Shown: positions 17,194-24,488 of the stretch, one piece after another
Numbering within the stretch: position 1 is the first letter of the stretch
How the letters are laid out: each line of letters begins with the position of its first letter
Assembly (NCBI RefSeq): GCF_000159955.1
Contig: NZ_GG695970.1
Span: 212,557-253,120, forward strand
DNA length: 40,564 nt
Reading direction: 5' to 3'
Source of the DNA: Paenibacillus sp. oral taxon 786 str. D14
Lineage (GTDB): Bacteria; Bacillota; Bacilli; Paenibacillales; Paenibacillaceae
Made by a program: the position numbers and the translations under genes
The notes under the pieces: model-generated
Seen by the model: only the letters and a program-made list of their open reading frames with translations
Databases searched by the model: none
What the model was told of the DNA's origin: nothing

Positions 17194-18456
17194 ATGAAGA
17201 GCAATATTATGCAAAAATCGTTTGTATCGAGAAAGCCGTCCCGCCAGCGCCGCAACTTGGCGATCGCGACCTGGGAGGGCGTGCCCTCCACGATCTTCCA
17301 AACGTTGCTTGGCGGTCAGTTCCTGACGGGATTTCTGCTGTATCTCGGGGCGAATTCAGCGCAAATCGGCTTTGTCCTGGCGATAACGACTTTCGTGAAT
17401 ATTGCTCAAATCGCCGTTGCTTTTCTCATTCAGCGATTAACCAGCCGCAAATGGGCGCTGGTGCTGTTCGTTGGGCTGCATCGCATTCTGTGGGGTGCAA
17501 CGGGCCTTGTTCCGTTTGTTTTACCGCGCCATTATTGGGTTGCCGGATTTATCGCTCTATATATCGCGGCGTTTATATTTAATACGGTTGGAGCGATGCT
17601 GTGGAACTCGCTGATTAGCGATATTGTGCCGACCCGCGTACGGGGAAGATATTTTGGAATCCGTAATACGTTTCTTAATGCGCTGAACACGTTGGTGATG
17701 TTTTTGGGTGGGATGGTGCTGGACCATTATCCGGCGGCGCAGGGGTTCTTTTACTTATATATCGTGATCTGGATTTGCGCGATCGCCAACATCATCGTGT
17801 TTATGTTCTATCCCGATGCGGCTTTCGAGCGCTCAGCGGAAAGCAAGTTTATGCCGATGCTGCGTAAACCGCTCCAGGACGGAGCCTTTATGAAAGCAAC
17901 GTTGTTTCTGGCCGGCTTCCTGCTGCTGCAGAACCTTGTCGTGCCGCTGTACTCGTACGTGATGTTGGAGCTGCTGCACATCAATTATCAGACGATCTCG
18001 CTTTTAAATGTGACCCAGACGGTCTTTATGATGGGAAGCTTTTACGTGTGGGGGAATCTGAATGCGCGTTACAGCAATCGTCGCTTGCTGTTCTGGACGC
18101 TACCGATCATTGCGCTGGCGATTCTATGCTGGGGCGGACTGTCCGTGTTGCCTGTGCTGCCTGTGCTCTTCCTGGCCCATATGATATTTGGGGTTGGCGT
18201 CGGCGGATTTAACCAACTGGCCTTTAACTTTATGATTGGCGACACGCCCAAATCGGAGCGTCCGATGTATATGGCGATGTATTCGGCGATCACGGGGGTG
18301 GCCTCTTTCTTTGGTCCGCTGCTCGGCGGGCAGGTGTTGGAATGGATTGAATCGTGGCCGATGTGGACGCAAATCTTTGGCATGCAACTGTTCGTTGGGG
18401 CGTCCATGATCGTCTTGGCTGCAAGCTTGGGTCGCAAAATCTTGCGCGATGCATGA
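17194..18456 (+). CDS. MFS transporter, 12-TM type
   Basis: A 420-residue major facilitator with about 12 hydrophobic segments and a basic N-terminal tail (RKPSRQRRN). Features include SLISDIVPTRVRGRYFGIRN, an MFS loop motif in the first half, and GFNQLAFNFMIGDTPKSERP in the second half, which is typical of a group of uncharacterised Firmicute MFS proteins. The substrate is unknown. AAAGGAG lies 12 bases before ATG 17194, rather far; the ATG at 17209 is an alternative. It precedes the aldose epimerase gene by 130 bases, with a possible separate promoter between them, so a link to sugar uptake is possible but unproven. Confidence 0.85.
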   Translation: MKSNIMQKSFVSRKPSRQRRNLAIATWEGVPSTIFQTLLGGQFLTGFLLYLGANSAQIGFVLAITTFVNIAQIAVAFLIQRLTSRKWALVLFVGLHRILWGATGLVPFVLPRHYWVAGFIALYIAAFIFNTVGAMLWNSLISDIVPTRVRGRYFGIRNTFLNALNTLVMFLGGMVLDHYPAAQGFFYLYIVIWICAIANIIVFMFYPDAAFERSAESKFMPMLRKPLQDGAFMKATLFLAGFLLLQNLVVPLYSYVMLELLHINYQTISLLNVTQTVFMMGSFYVWGNLNARYSNRRLLFWTLPIIALAILCWGGLSVLPVLPVLFLAHMIFGVGVGGFNQLAFNFMIGDTPKSERPMYMAMYSAITGVASFFGPLLGGQVLEWIESWPMWTQIFGMQLFVGASMIVLAASLGRKILRDA

Positions 18457-18586
18457 TGTAAAGCGGATGGAGACAACATGATAATTTGCGACCCTAAAGC
18501 TGTTGTGATGGACAGGGGTGACTTTTGGAGGCGCTTTAAGGTATATTACAAGATGAGCGCTAAGCAATGAAGGGAGATTACCATCC

Positions 18587-19579
18587 ATGGCACAAAGAAC
18601 GGCTTATGAAGGCACTTATCAAGGAGAAAAAGCAGTTTGGCTCAAATCCGGGCGTTATGAGGCGGTGATGCTGCCGGAAATCGGCGGCAATCTGATCGCT
18701 TTCCGCGATGTCGAAAGCGGTTACCGTTTCTTGCGTGAGCCCGGTGAACAGGAGATGGAGGCGTTCAAAAGCAATCCCGGCGTCCACGGGATCCCGGTGC
18801 TGTTCCCGCCCAACCGTTATGAAGACGGACAATTCCCGTGGAAAGATGAAGTTCTTCAATTCCCGGTGAACGAGGCCGCAACTCACAACCATTTGCACGG
18901 ATTTCTACATACGACGGCCTGGGAGGTTGAGGATTTCGGACAGACCCCGTTGGAAAGTTACGTTTCTGTCAAAGTGTCGGTTGACGAGAACCACGAGGTG
19001 TATCGGTACCTTCCCTTTAAATTTACAATGCGGCTGAGATATTCGTTGAGCGATGATGGCTTGGCTCAGCAGGTGTTCATCCGCAATGACGGCGACAAAG
19101 AGATGCCATGTCTGCTAGCCTTCCATACCGCGGTGAATGCACCGTTTGCGCCTGAAAGTACGGCAAAGGATTACAAGGTCAAGCTCACGATCGGGCAGCG
19201 TTGGCAAATGAGCGAGCGGATGCTCCCAACCGGATCCTTCCAGCCGCTGACAGATGAAGAAGAGCAGATGAAAGGGGAAGGCGTCTATCCGTTCTTCGCT
19301 TCGATGGATAACCATTACACGGCGGTACCGCAAAACGGCAGAAACCGGATGGAGCTGACCGATACGAAGCTCGGCAAGACGCTCGTGTATGACGTAGGGA
19401 CCTCCTACAAGCAATGGATGATTTGGAATAACGGGGCGACGGAAGGCTTCTTCTGTCCGGAGCCGCAGATCAATCTGGTGAACGCACCAAAGTCGAATTT
19501 ACCGGCAGAGGAAATTGGTCTGTTTAGCCTGCTTCCCGGCGAGATTTGGGAGGAACGCGCCCGTCTATACGTGAAATAA
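18587..19579 (+). CDS. Aldose 1-epimerase family protein
   Basis: A 330-residue galactose mutarotase-like protein, which interconverts alpha and beta anomers of hexoses (or related sugars) in the cytoplasm. Sequence markers are HNHLHGFLHTTAW (His102/His104 region), LLAFHTAVNAPF with His180, and the catalytic Glu292 in FFCPEPQINLVNAP. Length fits the wider family rather than the shortest GalM. No signal peptide is present. GGGAG about 11 bases upstream of ATG 18587 supports the start. The alpha-galactosidase and cellobiose phosphorylase in this window would both release sugars of defined anomeric form, so a role in their metabolism is reasonable. The true substrate is not shown by the sequence, so I give no gene symbol. 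Confidence 0.88.
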   Translation: MAQRTAYEGTYQGEKAVWLKSGRYEAVMLPEIGGNLIAFRDVESGYRFLREPGEQEMEAFKSNPGVHGIPVLFPPNRYEDGQFPWKDEVLQFPVNEAATHNHLHGFLHTTAWEVEDFGQTPLESYVSVKVSVDENHEVYRYLPFKFTMRLRYSLSDDGLAQQVFIRNDGDKEMPCLLAFHTAVNAPFAPESTAKDYKVKLTIGQRWQMSERMLPTGSFQPLTDEEEQMKGEGVYPFFASMDNHYTAVPQNGRNRMELTDTKLGKTLVYDVGTSYKQWMIWNNGATEGFFCPEPQINLVNAPKSNLPAEEIGLFSLLPGEIWEERARLYVK

Positions 19580-19591
19580 GAGGGACAACGG

Positions 19592-19642
19592 AAAAAGCAG
19601 CCGACCCGGCCGTCTACGACGGTGCGAGTCAGGCTGCTTTTT
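19592..19642. terminator. Bidirectional terminator after the aldose epimerase gene
   Basis: AAAAAGCAGCC pairs with GGCTGCTTTTT (11 bp), with an inner CCGTC / GACGG hairpin. It is flanked by A/T runs and lies between two converging genes. Confidence 0.92.
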
Positions 19643-19678
19643 GCCTTTGGCCGCTTGGCAGGTCAGTTCAGCGGAGGG

Positions 19679-20035
19679 TTAGTTCACTCCGGCAGTGACT
19701 TTGCCGCGTTGAGACGGGATCAGCCGTTTCAATTGCTCCAGATTACGTCTGGGGACCGAAATCGTCTTGATCCCATGCCGTTCATCCCGGAACCAAACAA
19801 CGTTATCGCGAATTTCCGAGACTTGGGTCAGGTTCACATAGCAGTTCGTGCTGATGCGGTAAAAGCGAGGGTCTGAGATCAACTTCGAGGTCTGTTCGGC
19901 GGATAATCTCTGTTTAATACTGTAATTCCGTCCATGGAAGCAAACCAGTCCGTGAGCTCCGATCTTGAAGAAATACGTCTCGTAAGGATTAAGATCCTCG
20001 TAGACGCCTCTTTCTTCGAGTCCGACGTTCATCAT
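19679..20035 (-). CDS. Stand-alone LytTR DNA-binding protein
   Basis: A 118-residue protein that is almost entirely a LytTR domain. RFYRISTNCYVNLTQVSEI corresponds to the signature strand-helix of the family and VPRRNLEQLKRLI to the C-terminal helix. The N-terminal half (YFFKIGAHGLVCFHGRNYSI) fits the preceding beta strands. There is no receiver domain, so it is not a two-component response regulator by itself. LytTR domains bind DNA through extended strands. GGGGGATTT precedes the ATG. A cre-like site overlaps its probable promoter, suggesting carbon catabolite control. No partner histidine kinase is nearby. Target genes are unknown. Confidence 0.82.
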   Translation of the reverse strand: MMNVGLEERGVYEDLNPYETYFFKIGAHGLVCFHGRNYSIKQRLSAEQTSKLISDPRFYRISTNCYVNLTQVSEIRDNVVWFRDERHGIKTISVPRRNLEQLKRLIPSQRGKVTAGVN

Positions 20036-20063
20036 TCCAAATCCCCCTTTAGAAGATGCTTTC

Positions 20064-20082
20064 GGAAGCGCTTACAGTATAT
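20064..20082 (-). promoter_or_regulatory. cre-like site overlapping the LytTR promoter
   Basis: On the plus strand CGGAAGCGCTTACA (20064-20077) matches the CcpA cre consensus TGNAANCGNTNNCA at 13 of 14 positions. It abuts a minus-strand -10 TATACT (20082-20077). No clear -35 is seen. Confidence 0.5.
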
Positions 20083-20226
20083 CATATTTTATCTGGTTTG
20101 GGTAGCTGGCCTCATTTCAGTTTCAAATTTAACTTTATCCCGGGCGAGACTGGACTTTTTGGGTGAATTACGGAAAAATATAGGGGACATCATTTAAACA
20201 AGCTTCATATGAAGGAGGAATTTCAT

Positions 20227-21303
20227 TTGTCAGTCTCACAACAACGATTGCTGATATTTGTGGGATCGTATGCTGAAGCGAGCGATCCCGGAGTTTACAC
20301 ATATGAAATGGATTTGGACGCAGGGGAGCTCCGTCTCCTGGATCAAGCGTCCGGGTTAAAGAACCCCACATTCCTGGGCATCCATCAAGATTCCCGCAAG
20401 GTGTACGCGATTTCCGAAACGACCTTGGGAGGGGAGCGGATCGGGGAAGTTGTTGCGTTTGATGTGGATGCGGGCGGCAAGCTTCGTGAATTGAACCGGG
20501 AAGTGACGATTCGCCCTTCCTCCTCGCATATTCAACTTGACCGCAGCGGTCGATTTGCCGCTGTATCGGGGTATCACGGAGGGAACGTTGGCCTTGTGGC
20601 ACTTCAAGCAGACGGAACCGTGGGCAAGTTGGTTGACGAGCGCCAGCATGAAGGGCAAGGGGCTGATCCGGTGCGCCAAGATCGTCCGCATCCCCATTCT
20701 GTTACTTTCAGCCCGGATAACCGATACGCGTTGGTGGCCGACTTGGGGTTGGACCGCATTTTCGTCTATTCGTTTGAACCTGAATCCGGACAGCTGGTTT
20801 ACCGAAGCGAAGCGTCTACGCCGCCGGGGGCTGGTCCGCGACATCTTGCATTCCATCCGAACGGGCAGTGGCTTTATTCCATCAATGAAGTGAATTCCTC
20901 GATTTCTCTTTTTTCTTATGATGCAACAACCGGAGAGCTGGCCTTGCAGGACACCGTACCCACGTTGCCTGCTGATTATACCGGGGAGAACACCACGGCA
21001 GAGGTAGCCATTTCGGCAGACGGCCGTTATCTGTACGGTTCCAATCGCGGCCATGACAGCTTAGTGCAGTTTGCAATCGATCCGGAGAGCGGACGGCTTA
21101 CCTTGGTTGAACATGTCTCCAGCGAAGGCGGTCATCCGCGGCATTTTGCGCTTACCCCGGACGGTAAACATCTGATTGCGGCGAACCGGGATAACAACTT
21201 GCTGGCTGTCTTTACGGTTGATCCCGATAGCGGACGCTTAACGTTTACCGGCCGAACCGTATCCGTATCCAAGCCGGTTTGCGTAAAGCCGGTATGGTTC
21301 TAA
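20227..21303 (+). CDS. Beta-propeller lactonase (6-phosphogluconolactonase type)
   Basis: A 358-residue seven-bladed beta-propeller of the lactonase family (COG2706, as YkgB/Pgl), which hydrolyses 6-phosphogluconolactone in the oxidative pentose phosphate pathway. Repeating blade motifs include HPHSVTFSPDNRYALVADLG, GPRHLAFHPNGQWLYSINEV, ISADGRYLYGSNRGHD and GGHPRHFALTPDGKHLIAAN. No signal peptide is present. TTG at 20227 is chosen because AAGGAGG (20212-20218) lies eight bases before it; the in-frame ATG at 20209 would place this ribosome binding site inside the coding region. The palindrome CTTCATATGAAG (20203-20214) overlaps that site. Some family members act on other lactones, so the substrate is inferred. 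Confidence 0.88.
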   Translation: MSVSQQRLLIFVGSYAEASDPGVYTYEMDLDAGELRLLDQASGLKNPTFLGIHQDSRKVYAISETTLGGERIGEVVAFDVDAGGKLRELNREVTIRPSSSHIQLDRSGRFAAVSGYHGGNVGLVALQADGTVGKLVDERQHEGQGADPVRQDRPHPHSVTFSPDNRYALVADLGLDRIFVYSFEPESGQLVYRSEASTPPGAGPRHLAFHPNGQWLYSINEVNSSISLFSYDATTGELALQDTVPTLPADYTGENTTAEVAISADGRYLYGSNRGHDSLVQFAIDPESGRLTLVEHVSSEGGHPRHFALTPDGKHLIAANRDNNLLAVFTVDPDSGRLTFTGRTVSVSKPVCVKPVWF

Positions 21304-21391
21304 CTATTTTATTTGCAAAGTCTTAACGGCTCGCTTAAGATTAACGCAGGGGAATACCCTCCAGTAACTGTGAAGGAGCCGTTTGTGACTC

Positions 21392-22468
21392 ATGACGTTT
21401 TTTAAGGAACTGTTTCAAATGGCGGGATTCCGCAGGGTGCTTGCCCTGCTGTTTGTCGTCCTCGTTTTGTATTTCGCCCGCAGTATGCTGAATATGCTGC
21501 TCATTACGTTTATTCTGACGTATTTAATCAATCGGCTGCACAATTTCATCAGCCGGAACGTAGCCAAGGTGATTCGCATCAATCGAACCGTCACCGTGCT
21601 GTTTATTTACGTCGTGCTAATTACCTTGCTTGGTTCCGCCATCTACTATTATATGCCGGTGCTGCTTACCGAGCTGACCGACTTGGTCAACCAGGTGATT
21701 TCGTTCTATTCGAACCCGCCGGTGCTCCCGGATAACCCGATTTTGAATTACATCGTGGAGTACTTGAAAGATATCGATCTATCGGCATATATTAACAACG
21801 GGTTTACGTTCTTGCTCAGCACGCTGACGGATATCGGCGAATGGAGCTTAAATCTGTTCATCGCGATCGTACTCAGCTTGTTCTTCCTGCTGGAGAAAGA
21901 GAAGGTCACGAACTTTGCCGTCCAGTTTCGGGAAAGCCGGATCGGAGGGTTGTTCAAGGAGCTGGAGTACTTCGGTCGCAAATTCGTTCAGTCCTTCGGC
22001 AAAGTGATTGAAGTGCAGTTTTTGATTGCAACGGTAAATGCGGTATTATCGACCATTTTCCTATGGATTTTAGGGTTTCCGAATCTGATCGCCCTGGCGA
22101 TCATGATCTTCCTGCTAGGGCTTGTTCCAGTTATGGGGGTTATCATTTCGCTGATTCCGCTGTGTGCGATCGCTTTTAAAATTGGCGGATTGATCAAAAT
22201 CGTCTATGTCCTCATCATGATCGCGCTTGTTCATGCAGTTGAAACGTACTTCTTAAACCCGAAATTCATGTCCAACAAAACGCATTTGCCGATTTTTTTC
22301 ACCTTCCTCATTCTGCTGGTCTCTGAGCATTTCCTTGGGGTCTGGGGACTGATCGTTGGTGTACCGATCTTTATCTTCCTGTTGGATATCGTTGAGGTTC
22401 CCGTAGGAGGGACTCCACATAAAGCGGTAGGACCTGCAGTGGAGACGGGGGCGCCGGAAGAGAAATAA
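21392..22468 (+). CDS. AI-2E family transporter (PurR/YueF-like permease)
   Basis: A 358-residue integral membrane protein of the AI-2E transporter family, with about seven or eight transmembrane helices. Conserved elements are the early pair (VLALLFVVLVLYFARSML, MLLITFILTYLINRL), the mid segment LNLFIAIVLSLFFLLEKEKV and the C-terminal LVSEHFLGVWGLIVGVPIFI. Family members are linked to autoinducer-2 export, or to sodium/proton exchange in some Firmicutes, and the function of this one is not fixed by sequence. GAAGGAG lies about 13 bases upstream of ATG. It follows the lactonase gene by 88 bases without an obvious terminator, so the two may be co-transcribed. A strong terminator follows. Confidence 0.87.
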   Translation: MTFFKELFQMAGFRRVLALLFVVLVLYFARSMLNMLLITFILTYLINRLHNFISRNVAKVIRINRTVTVLFIYVVLITLLGSAIYYYMPVLLTELTDLVNQVISFYSNPPVLPDNPILNYIVEYLKDIDLSAYINNGFTFLLSTLTDIGEWSLNLFIAIVLSLFFLLEKEKVTNFAVQFRESRIGGLFKELEYFGRKFVQSFGKVIEVQFLIATVNAVLSTIFLWILGFPNLIALAIMIFLLGLVPVMGVIISLIPLCAIAFKIGGLIKIVYVLIMIALVHAVETYFLNPKFMSNKTHLPIFFTFLILLVSEHFLGVWGLIVGVPIFIFLLDIVEVPVGGTPHKAVGPAVETGAPEEK

Positions 22469-22483
22469 ATCGTTAGATCATGC

Positions 22484-22526
22484 AAAACCGCTGAGCGTAC
22501 CTTTTAGGCCGCCCAGCGGTTTTTTC
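22484..22526. terminator. Bidirectional terminator after the AI-2E permease gene
   Basis: AAAACCGCTG pairs with CAGCGGTTTT and is followed by TTTTTT on the plus strand and TTTT on the minus strand, between converging genes. Confidence 0.9.
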
Positions 22527-22553
22527 ACGGTTGTCCGTAGTTATTCACCTGGG

Positions 22554-23096
22554 TTAGTGAACCATATGGCTCCAGTTGACCTTGTTATTTTGGTAATCCG
22601 CTGCAGGCTGTCCCGGTATCCGGTCCTTCCAGTTGCGGTTGATGACCTTCTTCAACTTGTCCGGAAGCTTGGACTTCATTTTGTCCGCTTTTTCCTGGTC
22701 GATTTTGCCCTCAGCCAGCGCTTTGTCGATATTCCGGTTCGCGGACTCGGTCAGCTTCTTCAGATATTCCTCTTCGCTCCAGCCTTTCTCGGCCTGCACG
22801 ACTTGCAGCAATGTCTTGCCTTGCTTCAGTTGGTCTACCAGGGCTTTGGGCTCGATTCCCAGCATTTCGGCCGTATCTTTGACGATGTGACCGCCGCGGA
22901 AATGGCCGTGCGGGTGATGCTTATGCGGCTTGGTTTCCGTCTGCGACGGACTTGGACTCACCTGCGGCGTTTGATCCGCCGGAGCGCCGGTTTCCGCATA
23001 TGCGGTGCCCGCCGTAGCAGCCGAACCGGCAGCCAGCAGAAGTGCAAGGGTCAATTTGCCAGCCATCGGTTTCAAGTTCTCCATAAACATGGACAT
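22554..23096 (-). CDS. Secreted histidine-rich helical protein, function unknown
   Basis: A 180-residue exported protein. A lysine-containing hydrophobic signal (about 13-34) ends with AYA, a good signal peptidase site. A Pro/Ser-rich linker leads to a histidine cluster, KPHKHHPHGHFRGGH (about 56-70), that could bind metal such as zinc, nickel or copper (inference). The remainder (about 75-165) is helical and charged, with AEMLGIEPKALVDQLKQGKT and KALAEGKIDQEKADKMKSKL, resembling DUF2680-like secreted helical proteins. GAGGTGA precedes the ATG. It is divergent from the ArAE-type exporter gene. No enzyme motif is visible. Confidence 0.75.
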   Translation of the reverse strand: MSMFMENLKPMAGKLTLALLLAAGSAATAGTAYAETGAPADQTPQVSPSPSQTETKPHKHHPHGHFRGGHIVKDTAEMLGIEPKALVDQLKQGKTLLQVVQAEKGWSEEEYLKKLTESANRNIDKALAEGKIDQEKADKMKSKLPDKLKKVINRNWKDRIPGQPAADYQNNKVNWSHMVH

Positions 23097-23243
23097 TTTT
23101 CACCTCTTCGTATAGAATTATTTGGTCCTTGCCTTTATCAGTTTTGACCAAAAACAGGCAGGATATCTGAGATGAACCTTAATATTTGTTAAAATTTTGC
23201 TTAAAATAAATGGAATGTGCTGGGGGACGTAGGGGGAATGGAA

Positions 23244-24266
23244 GTGACATTTGGCGCAAGAATGCTAAAAACGGGGGTTGCGGTTACACTGGCTTTATAT
23301 GCCGGTACTTTACTGGGATTATCCTCGCCGGTGATCGCGGCGATCGCCGCGATTTTTGCCATGCAGCCGACCATTTATCGTTCCTGGCGTTACTTGATCG
23401 ATCAGCTGCAGACGAATACGCTTGGGGCCGTGTTAGCGATGCTGGGCGGCATGGTCTTCTCCAATGAACCCATCGCCGTAGGGCTGGTTTGCATTCTAGT
23501 GATCATGATCTGTCTGCAGCTGAAAATGGGGGATACGATTGGCATTACACTGGTTACGGTCGTGTCCGTGATGGAGGCGTCAGGCCAGTGGGAATTTGCG
23601 TTAAACCGTTTTCTGTTGAGCTTAATTGGTATTTTTTCAGCTTTTATTATCAACATCGTCTTGTTCCCGCCCAAACCAAAGGTACAGTTCGAGCAACAGG
23701 TCCGGCAAACGTTTGATCGGCTGTCGCTGCTGCTAAGAACGGCGATTTCCGATGAGATTAAGGAAGCGGTGTTCCGGTCCGATAAGCGTAAACTTGAGGA
23801 TACCATCAGCCAATTAGCAGATAAGTATAAGCTGATGGAGGAGGATCAGAAGAAAATCAAAGCACCGAAATTTAGCGACCATCGTCAACTTGTGGTGTAT
23901 AAGCAAATGCTGCGCACGCTTCGCCAAGGGCTTGAGGTGCTGAACGCGGTGGAGCAGCATTATTTCCAGGCGGCTCGCACGCCGGAATTAAATCAAGAAT
24001 TTGACGAGCATCTGGAGAAGCTGACCAAATTCCACGAGCATGTCATGCTGAAGTTTGATGACAAGCTGAAGCCGGGCTACTGCGAATCGATGCAATTTGA
24101 AACGGAAAACGACGAATTCCTGCGGCGGATGCTGGACCGATATGCAGCCGAGCGCACAGGCGTGCTGCGCTTATCGATTGTGTCAGCCGAAATGTATGAA
24201 TACGGTCACCAATTGGAGCGGCTCAACCGGTTGGCAGATCACTCCACAGCAGCGACCGGCGATTAA
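23244..24266 (+). CDS. Aromatic acid exporter family protein (ArAE/FUSC-like)
   Basis: A 340-residue protein with an N-terminal membrane half (about 1-140, six helices in the ArAE/DUF939 style, beginning MLKTGVAVTLALYAG and IAAIFAMQPTIYRSWRYLID) and a long cytoplasmic helical half. Such proteins resemble one half of the aromatic acid exporters of the FUSC superfamily; the substrate is unknown. GTG at 23244 is chosen because AGGGGG (23231-23236) lies seven bases before it. ATG at 23238 would have no spacing, and the frame also extends to GTG 23217. It is divergent from the histidine-rich protein gene and is followed by a terminator. Confidence 0.85.
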   Translation: MTFGARMLKTGVAVTLALYAGTLLGLSSPVIAAIAAIFAMQPTIYRSWRYLIDQLQTNTLGAVLAMLGGMVFSNEPIAVGLVCILVIMICLQLKMGDTIGITLVTVVSVMEASGQWEFALNRFLLSLIGIFSAFIINIVLFPPKPKVQFEQQVRQTFDRLSLLLRTAISDEIKEAVFRSDKRKLEDTISQLADKYKLMEEDQKKIKAPKFSDHRQLVVYKQMLRTLRQGLEVLNAVEQHYFQAARTPELNQEFDEHLEKLTKFHEHVMLKFDDKLKPGYCESMQFETENDEFLRRMLDRYAAERTGVLRLSIVSAEMYEYGHQLERLNRLADHSTAATGD

Positions 24267-24276
24267 TGGGAATAAC

Positions 24277-24309
24277 AAAAAAAGTCCTGCCTTTAAGGCA
24301 GGACTTTCA
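24277..24309. terminator. Terminator after the ArAE gene
   Basis: AAAGTCCTGCC / GGCAGGACTTT (11 bp, 5-base loop). The long T-run is on the minus strand, but the hairpin is also the only end signal for the plus-strand gene. Confidence 0.7.
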
Positions 24310-24333
24310 TGTCATTCATCGTGTAAACATAGA

Positions 24334-24362
24334 TTGATAAGTAAAGTTCATCTTGGTACAAT
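24334..24362 (+). promoter_or_regulatory. helD promoter
   Basis: TTGATA (24334-24339) and TACAAT (24357-24362) with a 17-base spacer, about 127 bases before the helD start. This is a strong sigma-A type match. Confidence 0.7.
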
Positions 24363-24488
24363 AAAAGATAGACTATCAATCGTTGTTGCAGATCAGATTT
24401 TATCCAAATCAATTATAACATGCTTTTTATCATTTGTCAAGATATCAGCTGTAGATAAAGTTAGATGTCATTCAAGGGAGCGATTTAA

